A program made the position numbers and the translations under genes. This document shows, piece by piece, positions 17,149 to 27,390 of a stretch of 64,000 nt of DNA; the first letter of the stretch is position 1; every line of letters begins with the position of its first letter. The notes under the pieces were generated by a model. The model ran no database searches. It saw nothing but the letters and a program-made list of their open reading frames with translations, and was not told the DNA's origin. This DNA is from Peribacillus cavernae. GTDB lineage: Bacteria > Bacillota > Bacilli > Bacillales > DSM-1321. Location of the stretch: assembly GCF_003989135.1 (NCBI RefSeq), contig NZ_RYZZ01000043.1, positions 1-64,000 on the forward strand. The letters run 5' to 3'.

Positions 17149-17388
17149 TTATTCCGCTTGATTTTCCTGATGTACCCTTTCTTCGGTTGGATCCATCTCT
17201 TGCACTAAGTTTTCCTCTCTTGGCGCAACTCCTTCATCGCGCCGCCTAAAAAAAGATTCCCATGGGTTTCCCCTTTGCTCTCTTCTGGGTTGCTGTTCTT
17301 CTTGGTGCTCCTTTATAATTTCCACGTCTTTAGCATGGATTACCAGCTTATCAACATGGATTACTTTTTCTTTTTTCTGCTTAGACAT
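17149..17388 (-). CDS. Unknown 79-residue hydrophilic protein
   Basis: A highly charged protein: a lysine-rich start, a short predicted beta stretch (VIHVDKLVIHAKDVEII), then a disordered Glu/Gln/Arg-rich tail. No cysteine, signal or membrane helix. The start is well supported by GAAAGGAGGGG 5 bases before ATG. It sits 63 bases downstream of the DUF2254 gene on the same strand and may be co-transcribed. Family not recognised. Confidence 0.65.
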   Translation of the reverse strand: MSKQKKEKVIHVDKLVIHAKDVEIIKEHQEEQQPRREQRGNPWESFFRRRDEGVAPREENLVQEMDPTEERVHQENQAE

Positions 17389-17451
17389 AATACCCCTCCT
17401 TTCATCGATAATAGTGTATTCAAAACGGGATAATGTCGTATAGGCACAATC

Positions 17452-18816
17452 TCATCTTTTACCTTTTTCCAAAAACTCTTCATACTCTTTTTCATGTTTT
17501 GTCGTAACAGCAAGATCATATAGCGCTCGATAAAATTGTTGATAGTCTAGTTTAAATAAAAAAAGATCATCAAATCCCCTTGCTGTAAACACTCCAAACT
17601 CCCAAACGGCTTTATAGTCGCGAGTACTAAGGGATTTGGCCATCAAATCCAACACGTTTAGAATTTCAGTGGACACAATCACATTATCCTTGGCATAGTG
17701 TCTGATATAACCAAAACCATTATAAAGATAGTGATTGAAATCTCTATCCTGTAAAATCACTCGGAGATTATTACTTTCATCCATTAAATAATTAGAAAAT
17801 ATGGCTCCGCGCGAAATTGAAGCAAGTACCTCGCCAAGTTGATAGAGAGCATTGGTCGCTGTTTTGGGATCATAATTTCCCAGGGACCTAATCGCAACTT
17901 CTACCAATTTGTTTATACTGAATTCAATATCTTGAACTTCAGTCTGCCTCCTTCCAATACTAAAAAGCGAATGATACGTACGCTCGTCTATTTCATTTTC
18001 ACCTTTTTTCCAATAAGTTGCGATAGGCGTTGATGCAAATACATAATCTCCAATTGTATATTCCAGCCGAATAACGATGTCATCCTTTTGAGTCTCTTCA
18101 ATCATCGTAATAAAATCGACAAGTTGAATATAGCCGGATTTCTCAGCTTCAATCACACATTCTTTACCGTGGGGTATTTGGCCATCAATCGTGCTTACAT
18201 CTTTTACTCTATACGGATCTACTTCGTTTTCTAACGTACCTTTTACAATGCTTAACGCTTCTTTTTTCATGTCATAGGTCGCCTGGTTCACTTGCAGCCA
18301 GGCGACCGCATGATTAATAAAAAAGATAAACGTTCCAACAGCTAATGCAGCCATTAATGCGGCTAACACAGGTACTGCAAAATAATATTGTGCCATTCTT
18401 TTATTCAGAAATAGAAAAGATAATAGCATATAGAAAAAACTTGCTGTAAAAATCCCGAGTACACGTTGGGTGGCTTTACTTGCGATAAAGTTCTTCAACA
18501 TGCGCGGCGAAAACTGTCCAGAAAATGTCGTAAAAACAACCAATATCAAGTTAAATGTGAACGTAGTTAATGTCAAAGTGGCAGCTGTAAGCGTACTGAC
18601 AAGCGCTTGAGTCAGATCATAATCCACCGCAAAAATAGACCTCATATGACTTCCTAACTCATACTTGAAATCAGCTGTTAATGCAACAGCTACTAAAAGA
18701 AAAGAGAAAAATACGTAGATAACGGGCGTAAACCATAAATTCGATTGAATAGTATAAGCTAATTCCCTTTTTGACATCCTCGTATATTTCTTTACATACT
18801 TATCAAGAAGATTCAT
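17452..18816 (-). CDS. DUF2254 predicted membrane protein
   Basis: A 454-residue protein with four N-terminal membrane helices (WFTPVIYVFFSFLLVAVALT, a Thr-rich second helix, then a pair near residues 125-180) and a long cytosolic C-terminal half with PATHSPLT-like charged segments. The order matches the DUF2254 family, whose function is unknown; some relatives look channel-like. I start at the Met at 18816 (NLLDKYVKKYTRMSKREL), which gives the family's usual N-terminus; the frame extends 47 codons further without a ribosome site. Confidence 0.8.
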   Translation of the reverse strand: MNLLDKYVKKYTRMSKRELAYTIQSNLWFTPVIYVFFSFLLVAVALTADFKYELGSHMRSIFAVDYDLTQALVSTLTAATLTLTTFTFNLILVVFTTFSGQFSPRMLKNFIASKATQRVLGIFTASFFYMLLSFLFLNKRMAQYYFAVPVLAALMAALAVGTFIFFINHAVAWLQVNQATYDMKKEALSIVKGTLENEVDPYRVKDVSTIDGQIPHGKECVIEAEKSGYIQLVDFITMIEETQKDDIVIRLEYTIGDYVFASTPIATYWKKGENEIDERTYHSLFSIGRRQTEVQDIEFSINKLVEVAIRSLGNYDPKTATNALYQLGEVLASISRGAIFSNYLMDESNNLRVILQDRDFNHYLYNGFGYIRHYAKDNVIVSTEILNVLDLMAKSLSTRDYKAVWEFGVFTARGFDDLFLFKLDYQQFYRALYDLAVTTKHEKEYEEFLEKGKR

Positions 18817-19122
18817 TTTAAACACTTCCCTATTTCCTCTCAGTAAAATAACAAAAGTATTCGAATTTGTTGTCCAACAATATCTTACCCTAAATAAAAA
18901 AAGTAAACCTCCTATAAGATGAACTATAAATCGGACCGTATAAGAAAAGAGTTGCATAGTGAAAGAATAAAGAGCTAATTCGCCAGATGAATGGGTTTTA
19001 AATAATACAGGAATGCCTAAACCCGCGGATAAACTTGAAAAAAATAGTACGATGGTTCATACTATAATTTTGGTTTATCACTTACTTGATTGATCATTCT
19101 GAATTTCGGAGAGAACGTCGTT

Positions 19123-20622
19123 ATGAAAAAACGGAGAATGGAATTTGTTTTTGTCATTATTATTATCGCTTCAGGGTATTTGGTATTTTTTACAAACATT
19201 CCTCTGCTGTGGAAAGCGTTGTGTATGGTTCTTTATGGGGTAATTATCTTGATTACGATTTTTTCCTTAATGCTTGAAAATCGCTCGGCACACAACACGC
19301 TTTTATGGATTTATGTTTTATTATTTTTACCTGTATTCGGTTATTCCTTCTATTTGTATTCTGGACAATTGTTCTTAAAAGGGTATCTCTTTAAAAGTAA
19401 GCGCATCAACGATCGCGAAGCATTCGGTATTATTGGTAAGAAAGAGAAGACCCCCGACTTTTCAAAGCTTAATGATCACCAGCGTTGTTTTGCGCTTTAT
19501 TCAGATCGGGTAACGTTAACAAAAACGAATATCAATACTCAGACTCATATTTTAAAAAATGGTGAGGAAACTTTTCAAGAAATTAAAAGAAAGCTTGCCG
19601 AAGCGAAGGACTTTATCCATATGGAATATTATACGTTCCGATCTGACCGCTTAGGGAAAGAGCTTATAGACATCTTAATTGATAAAGTGGAAAAAGGAAT
19701 AGCAGTACGTTTTATGTACGATGCTGTGGGAAGTATCTCGCTTTCAGGCTCCGATATTAAAAAAATGGAGGAGGCCGGTATTGTGATACACCCCTTTTTA
19801 CCAATAAAACATGGATTTTATAACCAAAAGTTTAACTTTCGGAATCACCGTAAAATCATTGTAATCGACGGTAAAGTAGGATTTGTCGGCGGACTAAATG
19901 TCGGGGTCGAATACCTTGGTGAAGATGAGGATATCGGATTTTGGCGTGATACTCATGTCGTTCTTGAAGGTGAAGCGGTGCAAACTTTGCACGCGGTTTT
20001 TTTATTGGATTGGGAGTATGTTTGTGGTGAAATGCTGTTTGAGGATGAACACTATATGAAATCAATACCGGTAGATGGAAATGGATTGGTTCATGTAGTC
20101 TCAACCGGTCCCGAAACCCAAGACATGAGTGATCATTTTTATGCCATGATCTCATGTGCGACAAAATCTATTTGGATAGCGTCACCTTACTTTGTTCCCA
20201 ATCAAGCGATTCGGACGGCACTTAGGATTGCAGCCTATAAAGGAGTTCAAGTTCGAATCATGGTACCTGAAATCAATGACGGTTTTCTCACTCAATATGC
20301 CACACGGTCTTATTTCCCTGAACTTTTGCGATCTGGTATCGAAATTTATACGTACAAAAAAGGATTCCTGCATAAAAAAATCATTATTGTAGATGGTGAT
20401 CTTGCATCCATTGGGACAGCAAATATGGATATGCGTAGTTTCCACCTGAACTTTGAAGTCAATCTGTTTTTAACAGGGACCGATTCTATCCAGGATTTGG
20501 TTGCCCATTATGAGGAAGACCTGCAGGATTGTCGACGAATTCGGCCGGTTGAATTTTACAAAAGAGGGGTCTTAGAAAGGTCAAAAGAATCATTTGCTCG
20601 TCTGTTTTCAGGAGTTTTATAA
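19123..20622 (+). CDS. cls: Cardiolipin synthase (phospholipase D type)
   Basis: A 499-residue membrane enzyme that joins two phosphatidylglycerol molecules into cardiolipin and glycerol. Two N-terminal membrane helices are followed by two HKD motifs: NHRKIIVIDGKVG (His242) and LHKKIIIVDGDLASIGTAN (His417). Length fits bacterial ClsA. I begin at ATG 19123 with GGAGAG upstream; an ATG 33 bases earlier has no good site. It is monocistronic and ends at a clear terminator. Confidence 0.93.
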   Translation: MKKRRMEFVFVIIIIASGYLVFFTNIPLLWKALCMVLYGVIILITIFSLMLENRSAHNTLLWIYVLLFLPVFGYSFYLYSGQLFLKGYLFKSKRINDREAFGIIGKKEKTPDFSKLNDHQRCFALYSDRVTLTKTNINTQTHILKNGEETFQEIKRKLAEAKDFIHMEYYTFRSDRLGKELIDILIDKVEKGIAVRFMYDAVGSISLSGSDIKKMEEAGIVIHPFLPIKHGFYNQKFNFRNHRKIIVIDGKVGFVGGLNVGVEYLGEDEDIGFWRDTHVVLEGEAVQTLHAVFLLDWEYVCGEMLFEDEHYMKSIPVDGNGLVHVVSTGPETQDMSDHFYAMISCATKSIWIASPYFVPNQAIRTALRIAAYKGVQVRIMVPEINDGFLTQYATRSYFPELLRSGIEIYTYKKGFLHKKIIIVDGDLASIGTANMDMRSFHLNFEVNLFLTGTDSIQDLVAHYEEDLQDCRRIRPVEFYKRGVLERSKESFARLFSGVL

Positions 20623-20687
20623 CGGGGTAATGAATGGATTAATCGTTTGAAAGAGCAATCTATTCGAAGCAAATTCTCCCGTAACAG

Positions 20688-20712
20688 AAAAACCTCTCAT
20701 AGAGAGGTTTTT
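20688..20712 (+). terminator. Terminator after cls
   Basis: AAAAACCTCTC-ata-GAGAGGTTTTT, perfect stem with a 3-base loop. The sequence from here to 20942 contains no ORF I can support. Confidence 0.9.
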
Positions 20713-20942
20713 GTCCTTTAACAAGTTACATAATATTAATCACATTGTTAGAGTGGGGACAAAACTAGAAAACAGACGAGGAAAATTAAAAAGTGACGAC
20801 AATACTAAAAAACAGACTAGAAAGTTGGCTAAAAGAATTTGCCTTAGTCGATTGAAAGAGTCCACGAATGCGTGTTAGCAACATTAGCAATGGAATCCGA
20901 CCCGGTTGATCCTCGATTATAAAAACTGTTCTAAGAAACATG

Positions 20943-20977
20943 AAAGGCAACTCATCCGATAAGGAAGAGTTGCCTTT
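20943..20977 (-). terminator. Terminator of the SPL radical SAM gene
   Basis: Eleven-base stem AAAGGCAACTC / GAGTTGCCTTT with a 13-base loop, 15 bases past the stop of the minus-strand gene. Confidence 0.85.
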
Positions 20978-20991
20978 CTTTGATATGAAGT

Positions 20992-21810
20992 TTATTTACC
21001 CGGCATAAAACCATTTTTCGAGAGTCCTACCTCGCCATGCTCCTCCTGCAGCATTCTCAAAACAACTTTATATGCCGTCGGATTAAACCACTTCTCCATC
21101 CCCACTTGTTCATAGATTTTATATATTCCTAATTTTTCTGTTCGCCTTCCCCCGCTGCCGTCTCCCATCCAATAATCATCCAACGTCACACGGCTGGCGA
21201 TGTTTTTTAGCTTTTTCGGAAATTCTCTTGAACAAGGCAGTAGCGGTGAAATGGTCGCTTGGGTTAGTATGCCGGCGTCGGTGATTTCCTGCAATGCCTT
21301 CATTCTCGCAGGAATCGGAGGTGCAGAAGGTGAAAATGCCTTCCTGATGTCTTCTTTATCGGTTTCTATCGTTATCGAGACTCTAATTTTGTCCCCAAAT
21401 TGTTTAAACAAATCGATATCCCTTTTTACCAGGGGTGAGCGGGTTTGTACAAATAAAAAATCGGGTTGTTCTTCTAGCATCACTTCCAATAGACTCCTGG
21501 TTAGATCCGTTTTTACCTCGATAGGCTGATATGGATCCGTAGCGGAAGACATAAATATAGTTACGGGTCCCTTTTTCTTGGCTTTTATCAAACCTTTTCT
21601 TAGCAATTCGGCAGCATTGGATTTAATGTCAACCCACGTCCCCCACTCTTCCTCACGGTAAAGGGAAACAGGAAGCTGTCGTACATAGCAATAGGAGCAC
21701 CCAAATGCACAGCCGGCATAAGGATTTAAAGAATGCGAATAGTCATCTAATTGTCCTTTTCCTGGTGTTAAGATACTTTTCGAAACGATATCTTTTACCT
21801 GCATTTTCAT
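20992..21810 (-). CDS. SPL-type radical SAM protein
   Basis: A 272-residue protein of the spore photoproduct lyase-like branch of radical SAM enzymes. The 4Fe-4S motif is C-x3-C-x2-C (Cys34, Cys38, Cys41 in GCAFGCSYCYV), followed by the FMSSATDPYQPIE segment typical of the COG1533 group. True SplB is longer and carries another conserved cysteine, so repair of DNA photoproducts is possible but not shown. I start at ATG 21810 after AAAAGGTGTG. It lies 26 bases after the DUF488 gene and forms an operon with it. Confidence 0.85.
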   Translation of the reverse strand: MKMQVKDIVSKSILTPGKGQLDDYSHSLNPYAGCAFGCSYCYVRQLPVSLYREEEWGTWVDIKSNAAELLRKGLIKAKKKGPVTIFMSSATDPYQPIEVKTDLTRSLLEVMLEEQPDFLFVQTRSPLVKRDIDLFKQFGDKIRVSITIETDKEDIRKAFSPSAPPIPARMKALQEITDAGILTQATISPLLPCSREFPKKLKNIASRVTLDDYWMGDGSGGRRTEKLGIYKIYEQVGMEKWFNPTAYKVVLRMLQEEHGEVGLSKNGFMPGK

Positions 21811-21836
21811 CTTGATCACACCTTTTTCAATCCGAA

Positions 21837-22382
21837 CTATGCCGGATAAATCACTGTTCCGTTCTCTTGGACAACTGGTGATGCTCCCCACTTTCCCAGT
21901 TCGTGTTCGACAATGTCTATTTCTCCTTCACGACCGTCGATTATGTGTTTGACCGTCCATCCATTTGCGACTAGCCAGTTGCTAATCAACAGACGATGAC
22001 ACCTGGCCGGATGGCGCTCCGAACAACAATAGGCAGTGAGTTTAGATGACGCCTTTTCCATGAGTTGATCGATTCCTTCATCAAAAGAACATGATAATGT
22101 ATAGTCGGCATAATTGTGAAACGATTGATTTTTCCAGGCTCCATTTAACTCATTGTCTACTTTTTTAGATTTTCTTCTTCTGCCGCCAAGTTCAACAAAA
22201 TGATGGTACTGAATCGTTTCATTTTCCAACCACTTTGACATAGTATCCTTGGAGAATTGAGGGAACTTACGACTCCCTGGAAAAGCACGTACATCTGCCA
22301 GCAGTTCAATCCCACAGTACTTTAGCATGTCAATAAATGTTTCCTGGAAATGAGTGGAATGTCCAATTGTATAGATTTCCAA
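21837..22382 (-). CDS. DUF488-family protein
   Basis: A 181-residue protein with the DUF488 pattern: IYTIGHSTHFQETFIDML at the start, ADVRAFPGSRKFPQF, and CCSERHPARCHR, a conserved cysteine/histidine stretch. The family's reaction is not known. I choose the TTG at 22382, which gives the typical EIYTIGHS start and has AAAGGTGG 8 bases before it; a GTG four codons upstream overlaps that site. First gene of an operon with the SPL radical SAM gene, an arrangement that hints at nucleic-acid repair. Confidence 0.83.
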   Translation of the reverse strand: MEIYTIGHSTHFQETFIDMLKYCGIELLADVRAFPGSRKFPQFSKDTMSKWLENETIQYHHFVELGGRRRKSKKVDNELNGAWKNQSFHNYADYTLSCSFDEGIDQLMEKASSKLTAYCCSERHPARCHRLLISNWLVANGWTVKHIIDGREGEIDIVEHELGKWGASPVVQENGTVIYPA

Positions 22383-22499
22383 TGATGTTACCACCTTTCA
22401 ACTCCTATAACTTTAATAATGCCCTACGTTTATATTCCTTTTCACCTAGTCAATTAAACAAAAATTGGATGGTGACTGGCACCGTCTGTTTATTGCCAA

Positions 22500-22530
22500 A
22501 AGCCCCGGTCCATTATTCAGGCCGGGGCTT
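22500..22530 (-). terminator. Terminator of xpaC-yaaN operon
   Basis: AAGCCCCGG / CCGGGGCTT stem just past the TelA stop on the minus strand. A GGTGACTGGCACC motif lies beside it at 22471-22483, related to the palindromic repeats at 36922 and 39330. Confidence 0.75.
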
Positions 22531-22566
22531 CTTTCTTTCGTTATTCAGTATTTCTCAAAAAGGAGG

Positions 22567-23742
22567 TTACCCCCCTTTTATTTCTAGCAGCTTCTGTCTT
22601 AGGTCATTTTCCATAGAACCCAGCTCTATCTCGGCCTGGCGGCGTTTATTTCGCCCTTCCTCTTGGATCCGCAACGTTTCTTCAAGAGTGGAGAGTAAAT
22701 TTTCCTGCGTTTTCTTTAGTGTTTCAATATCAATAAGGCCACGCTCATTTTCTTTGGCGGTTTCAATCGTATTTGTTTTTAGCATTTCCGCATTTTTTAA
22801 TAAAAGTTCATTCGTGGTCTTTGAAACCTGCTTTTGCGCTTCCACGGCATGGCGCTGGCGGATCAGTGTCAAGGCGATTGCCACTTGATTCTTCCAGAGC
22901 GGAATCGCTGTCATGATCGAGGACTGGATTTTTTCGACAAGTGCCTGGTTTGTATTTTGAATCAGGCGAATTTGCGGAGCGCTTTGAATCGTTATTTCCC
23001 GGCTTAATTTCAAATCATACAACCGTTTATCCAAACGGTCGGCAAACTGGACCATATCATTTACTTCTTGAAACTTCATGTGATCATTTGTCGATTCAGC
23101 TGATTTCTTAAGTTCTGGAATTGTTTTTTCATGCAATTCTTCAAGCTTGATTTCACCCGCAGCAATATATACATTCAGAGCTTGAAAATACTCTTTATTA
23201 TTTTCATAGAGCCTTTCAAGCATAACGATATCTGATAAGAGAATATTTTTACTGCCGTCTAACTTCACACTGATTCGATCAATCTGTGCGCCTGTTTTTT
23301 GATATTTGGAAAGGACCTCCTGAATGGAGCCAGACAGCTTGCCAAACACGCGCGTGAATATAGACTGCCGGCCCGGTTTCAACTCATCAGGGTTCACTTC
23401 ATTTAACTTTTTCATTAAGTCGCTGATGATATCTCCAACCTGGCCTACATCCTTCCTTTGGACATGCTCAAGCATGGTATTCGAGAAGGACAATAATTTG
23501 GATTGTGCAGGAGTTCCGTATGAAATCATCGCCTGGTGATTTTTCGGGTCAATCTGTTCCGCAAGCTGATAGGCCTTTGCCCGGCTTTCTTCTGGAATTA
23601 CATCAATAAGCCTGGTTGATTTCTCCTCCTGGTTTTGGAGGTTGGCAACTTCTTTATTGTCTCCGAACGGATTAGATAGTAAGTCATCCATTAAATCCGC
23701 ATTACTAGTATTCTTTAACAGGGAAGGATTGGTTTCATTCAT
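22567..23742 (-). CDS. yaaN: TelA/KlaA-family toxic anion resistance protein (YaaN-like)
   Basis: A 391-residue, largely helical cytosolic protein with coiled coils and no membrane helix. Family landmarks include [20 protein letters not shown] and a central [23 protein letters not shown]. TelA relatives are linked to tellurite and cell-envelope stress, mechanism unclear. It follows xpaC by two bases, the same order as xpaC-yaaN in B. subtilis; the ribosome site GGAGATAA includes the xpaC stop codon, so translation is probably coupled. Confidence 0.9.
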   Translation of the reverse strand: MNETNPSLLKNTSNADLMDDLLSNPFGDNKEVANLQNQEEKSTRLIDVIPEESRAKAYQLAEQIDPKNHQAMISYGTPAQSKLLSFSNTMLEHVQRKDVGQVGDIISDLMKKLNEVNPDELKPGRQSIFTRVFGKLSGSIQEVLSKYQKTGAQIDRISVKLDGSKNILLSDIVMLERLYENNKEYFQALNVYIAAGEIKLEELHEKTIPELKKSAESTNDHMKFQEVNDMVQFADRLDKRLYDLKLSREITIQSAPQIRLIQNTNQALVEKIQSSIMTAIPLWKNQVAIALTLIRQRHAVEAQKQVSKTTNELLLKNAEMLKTNTIETAKENERGLIDIETLKKTQENLLSTLEETLRIQEEGRNKRRQAEIELGSMENDLRQKLLEIKGG

Positions 23743-23744
23743 GT

Positions 23745-24398
23745 TTATCTCCTGCCTTCTTCAAGTAATCGTGAATTTTTTCCTGTTTTTATTGAATGCT
23801 TGGCCACATCTAGTTCAAAGTGAAGCTGATCAATGTCATCAGCAAGGATTTGGTATAAATCATCTTCAATAGAATGTTGAAGCTTACCTAACGTTTGACG
23901 AGTTTCATGTAAAGACTGATCAAGTTCACGATTCTTTTTTGGCTGAGCTGACAAGAACACGTATTTCTCCGTCAATTCAACAGCCGAATCCAAATGGGAA
24001 AAATAAAATCGTTCCGCTTGATAAAAACGTCTTGGCTCCTTCTTAGTCAAACTGTATATTTTTCTCGTGATACGCATCAGCTCGAGCCTTTGTTTCAAAG
24101 AGGGGATATGCCGAATCGAAATAAGAGCTTTATACAACCGGGTCATTTTTTGTTTGGCTTCATTCAAATTTTCGTTTATATATCGATATTCTTTCCTTGT
24201 CAGACGATGTCTTTTTAAGAAACTGTACTTTAAATAGACTGAAATAATCCAATATGTGAGGGTCCCTCCAGCCAGGGAAAGGGCTGTCGAAAACAAAAAG
24301 GTTTGATTAAAGCCAAAATAGCTCACCAACCAAACCGCGGCAGTTGTCGGAATTGCAATAAACATTCGAACAAGAAATGCTAAAAACGGGTTCATCAT
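23745..24398 (-). CDS. xpaC: XpaC family protein
   Basis: A 217-residue protein with two close N-terminal membrane helices (roughly 5-25 and 30-55) and a long basic, helical cytosolic part. It corresponds to XpaC, named for hydrolysis of 5-bromo-4-chloroindolyl phosphate in B. subtilis, though a true catalytic site is not evident. It is the first gene of the xpaC-yaaN operon. CAGGAG lies before a double ATG. Confidence 0.85.
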   Translation of the reverse strand: MMNPFLAFLVRMFIAIPTTAAVWLVSYFGFNQTFLFSTALSLAGGTLTYWIISVYLKYSFLKRHRLTRKEYRYINENLNEAKQKMTRLYKALISIRHIPSLKQRLELMRITRKIYSLTKKEPRRFYQAERFYFSHLDSAVELTEKYVFLSAQPKKNRELDQSLHETRQTLGKLQHSIEDDLYQILADDIDQLHFELDVAKHSIKTGKNSRLLEEGRR

Positions 24399-24828
24399 AT
24401 ATCGACTCCTGTCATAATCTCTTTTCTTAGTATACGAACGTAAAATAATAGGGTTTCATTTCTGGAAGTAAAAGTATGAGAAAAAGGTCAGTTTCTCAAG
24501 CTTAACCATACAGGATAATTAGTATTCTTTCTATAGAACTAAGAATGTAAAGTTTTCTAGGTCTAGAGGCGTATTTTGGGTTAATAAGTATTACAGCACG
24601 GAGTATTAACAGGTCTTATACCTGCTTGATTTGGATGGGGTAATGGCGAATTGCGCTTCTACTATGTAATGTTAGCACACAATAAGCATCTACAAAATGA
24701 AAAAGAGGGAAAAATCTTAATGATTTTTCCCTCTTTTTATTGGCACTGCTCATCATGTTTATTCTATCTTTTCAGGAGCGTAGTCATTTTTTCATGTCGG
24801 CAGCAAAGTCAAATTTCTCTAGCATCAC
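24399..24828. other. Intergenic stretch
   Basis: Upstream region of xpaC and downstream region of the GDSL hydrolase gene. It holds one strong terminator (24701-24737). The part from 24540 to 24690 has some inverted repeats (ACAGGTCTTATACCTG) but no gene I can name. A forward ORF here is not credible, since it crosses the terminator. Confidence 0.4.
24701..24737. terminator. Strong bidirectional terminator of the GDSL gene
   Basis: Perfect 16-bp stem AAAAGAGGGAAAAATC / GATTTTTCCCTCTTTT with a 5-base loop and T-runs on both strands. Confidence 0.92.
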
Positions 24829-25557
24829 TTACTTCTTTTTGCAGATCACTTTCCAAAACTCAGCTGCTACTACTTTGTATCCGGTCGTACTTAAATGAAT
24901 ATCTTGAGGATTTGGGATGTATTCTTTGTATTCCTTGGCAATCTGCGCTTCCGTTGATACGTATGTATCACGGTTTTTCTTAGCAATTGATTCGATTTGC
25001 GAATTGAGGGCTTTTAATAGTGGCAATAGTGCATCTTGTTGTTCTTTTGTATAATAAGGGAAAGGATTGTAGTAGCCCATTACGTACACTTTGACTTTCG
25101 GGTTAAGTTTGTCGATGGTGCTTAGAATCGTTTCCAGATTAACGCTGACCGCCGCGATTGCATCCGTCGCATGGGCGGGATCTGTTTTGAGTTTACCCAG
25201 GAGATCATTTGCACCGATATCGATTGTTACATGAGTCGCTTCTTTAATCTCTTTTCTTATTTTACTGCTTTTTAAAATATCATTTTTCAAATGGACAGAA
25301 GTATAGCCCGGGACACCAAAATTATCGAAATCTGCCAGCTTGTATTTATTAGCCACAAAATGATTCGCTAGATAATCTGCATAGCCATAATCAATAAACC
25401 CAGTCGGCGTTACCCCTGCCGCCAATGAATCTCCTAAAGCCACATACTCTACCGTTTTCATCGGTGCCGGTTTCCCCTTTGCGACAGCTGTAAATGGCAA
25501 GCCAACTAATAAAGCCCCCGCTAACAATAAACTTCCAGCTTTCCTTTTATTATTCAC
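24829..25557 (-). CDS. Secreted SGNH/GDSL-family esterase
   Basis: A 242-residue exported hydrolase. The signal peptide ends near TAVAKG (AxA site). SGNH blocks are clear: block I ALGDSLAAG with nucleophile Ser44, Gly in FGVPGYTS, block III GANDLLG, and block V DIHLSTTG holding the Asp-His pair. It hydrolyses an ester outside the cell (lipid, acetyl sugar or other); the substrate is unknown. Monocistronic, ending at the terminator at 24701. Confidence 0.9.
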   Translation of the reverse strand: MNNKRKAGSLLLAGALLVGLPFTAVAKGKPAPMKTVEYVALGDSLAAGVTPTGFIDYGYADYLANHFVANKYKLADFDNFGVPGYTSVHLKNDILKSSKIRKEIKEATHVTIDIGANDLLGKLKTDPAHATDAIAAVSVNLETILSTIDKLNPKVKVYVMGYYNPFPYYTKEQQDALLPLLKALNSQIESIAKKNRDTYVSTEAQIAKEYKEYIPNPQDIHLSTTGYKVVAAEFWKVICKKK

Positions 25558-25870
25558 CCAATTCTCCCCTTTGGTATAAAATACCTAATTTTCCCCACTC
25601 CTTATACTTCTTTTTTCATATGCGAATTCCTTCTTAAGACGCAGCTTAATTATGTGACAAAAAACTACAAAAAAAAAACAGAACTGTCATTATTGGAGGC
25701 TTCTTTTAGACCACTAGCCCAAACATATCCTTACTCCTCTAATAGCTTTTTTCATATAATGATTTAAAAGCCTCAACCATAAAGGTGAAAAAACTGCCAA
25801 CAGCTTCTTCGCCTTTATGTATTTGTTTTTTTAGATACCTTTTCAGAAGTAATCAAATAGAGGAATGGAT
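25558..25870. other. Intergenic stretch between FdhA and GDSL genes
   Basis: A/T-rich leader of the GDSL gene plus a weak minus-strand hairpin (AAGGCGAA / TTCACCTT around 25784-25817) that may end the FdhA transcript. No gene seen. Confidence 0.35.
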
Positions 25871-27088
25871 TTAATTTCTCACCAAACCATGAGGGTCAAT
25901 GACAAATTTTTTCGATACACCACTATCAAACTCTGCGTAGCCGCCAGGAGCTTCATCAAGAGAGATTAACGTAGCATTTACAGCTTTAGCAATTTGAGCT
26001 CTGCCACTCAATATGGCAGACATTAAGTCCCGGTGGTACTTCATGACTGGTGTTTGCCCAGTTATTAGCGTGTGCGCTTTTGCCCATCCAAGTCCAAGAC
26101 GAATTTTTAATGTTCCATGTTTCGCATCCTCATCAACTGCACCGGGATCCCCTGTTACATATAGTCCCGGGATGCCTAATCGTCCGCCTGCTCTAGTGAC
26201 ATCCATAATCGAATTCAGAACGGTTGCAGGAGCTTCTCCATGTGATTTACCATGTCCATGTGCTTCAAACCCAACGCAATCTATCGCACAGTCTACTTCC
26301 GGTACACCTAATATTTGCTCTATTTGCTCTCCAAGATTTGGGTGTTCTCGTAGATTAACTGTTTCACAGCCAAAGCTTTTTGCTTGAGCTAAACGTTCAC
26401 TAATTAAGTCACCCACAATAACTACCGATGCGCCTAATAGCTGGGCCGAATGAGCAGCGGCTAAACCTACAGGACCTGCACCAGCAACATAAACGGTCGC
26501 TCCCGGCTTTACTCCCGCACTGACAGCACCATGATATCCTGTCGGAAAAATATCAGAGAGCATGGTTAAATCAAGAATTTTTTCTATAGCTTGATCCTTA
26601 TCAGGAAATTTGAGTAGTTGAAAATCTGCATAAGGCACCATGACGTACTCGGATTGTCCGCCAACCCAGCCTCCCATATCTACATATCCATATGCCGAAC
26701 CAGGACGATCTGGATTTACATTTTCGCAAATATGCGTTTGTTGTTCCTTACAGCTTCTACAACGGCCACAAGCGATGTTAAATGGAACAGAAACTAAATC
26801 ACCCTTCTGAATGAATTCAACATCACTTCCCACTTCAATGACCTCACCCGTGATCTCATGTCCTAAAACTAAACCACTCGGCGCTGTTGTCCGTCCCCTT
26901 ACCATATGCTGGTCACTGCCACAAATGTTAGTCGTTACAACCTTCAAGATGACACCATGGTTGCATTTTCTTCCAACATTCAGCGGGTTCACTCCAGGCC
27001 CATCACGAAGAACTAAATCCGGAAAACTAATGTCTCTGACTTCTACTTCTCCTGGTCTAACATAGGCTACCGCACGATTACCGGCCAT
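25871..27088 (-). CDS. fdhA: Glutathione-independent formaldehyde dehydrogenase (zinc alcohol dehydrogenase family)
   Basis: A 405-residue zinc enzyme like Pseudomonas putida FdhA, which oxidises formaldehyde with a tightly bound NAD. The catalytic zinc site is in NICGSDQHMVRGR and GHEITGEV; the structural zinc cysteines are CGRCRSCKEQQTHIC; the NAD fold has AGAGPVGLAAAHSAQLLG. I start at ATG 27088 (MAGNRAVAYV), with GGGAGAGTG upstream; the frame extends 17 codons further without a site. Monocistronic. Confidence 0.9.
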   Translation of the reverse strand: MAGNRAVAYVRPGEVEVRDISFPDLVLRDGPGVNPLNVGRKCNHGVILKVVTTNICGSDQHMVRGRTTAPSGLVLGHEITGEVIEVGSDVEFIQKGDLVSVPFNIACGRCRSCKEQQTHICENVNPDRPGSAYGYVDMGGWVGGQSEYVMVPYADFQLLKFPDKDQAIEKILDLTMLSDIFPTGYHGAVSAGVKPGATVYVAGAGPVGLAAAHSAQLLGASVVIVGDLISERLAQAKSFGCETVNLREHPNLGEQIEQILGVPEVDCAIDCVGFEAHGHGKSHGEAPATVLNSIMDVTRAGGRLGIPGLYVTGDPGAVDEDAKHGTLKIRLGLGWAKAHTLITGQTPVMKYHRDLMSAILSGRAQIAKAVNATLISLDEAPGGYAEFDSGVSKKFVIDPHGLVRN

Positions 27089-27267
27089 ACTTATCACTCT
27101 CCCAAAATTTAATAGTGAAACCACATAATGAAAGCGCATTCATTACATGGTCAATTATACTATTTATTCTAATTATTTCAATTAAACACTCTTAACTGAA
27201 CTAAATTATTATTATTATTGATTTGACTCTTACAAAACAAGCAAATACTAATTATTCACACATAAAA

Positions 27268-27301
27268 AAGAGGGAAGAATGTTAAGCTTATCTTCCCTCT
27301 T
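27268..27301 (-). terminator. Terminator of the SH3b autolysin transcript
   Basis: AAGAGGGAAGA / TCTTCCCTCTT stem with a 12-base loop; T-run on the minus strand. It lies beyond the repeat array, so the array would be in the 3' UTR. Confidence 0.85.
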
Positions 27302-27390
27302 CTCCATTAATAGTTTTTAGCAGCCATTGCTTCCATGAAGCGCTCATAAGGTTCATGACATGTACAGCTTTGACGCTCAGAAATGGTATG

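Noticed and set aside
24540-24740. Possible small RNA ending in the strong terminator
   Set aside because: The terminator is perfectly bidirectional and is explained by the minus-strand GDSL gene; no promoter or conserved fold was recognised on the plus strand.
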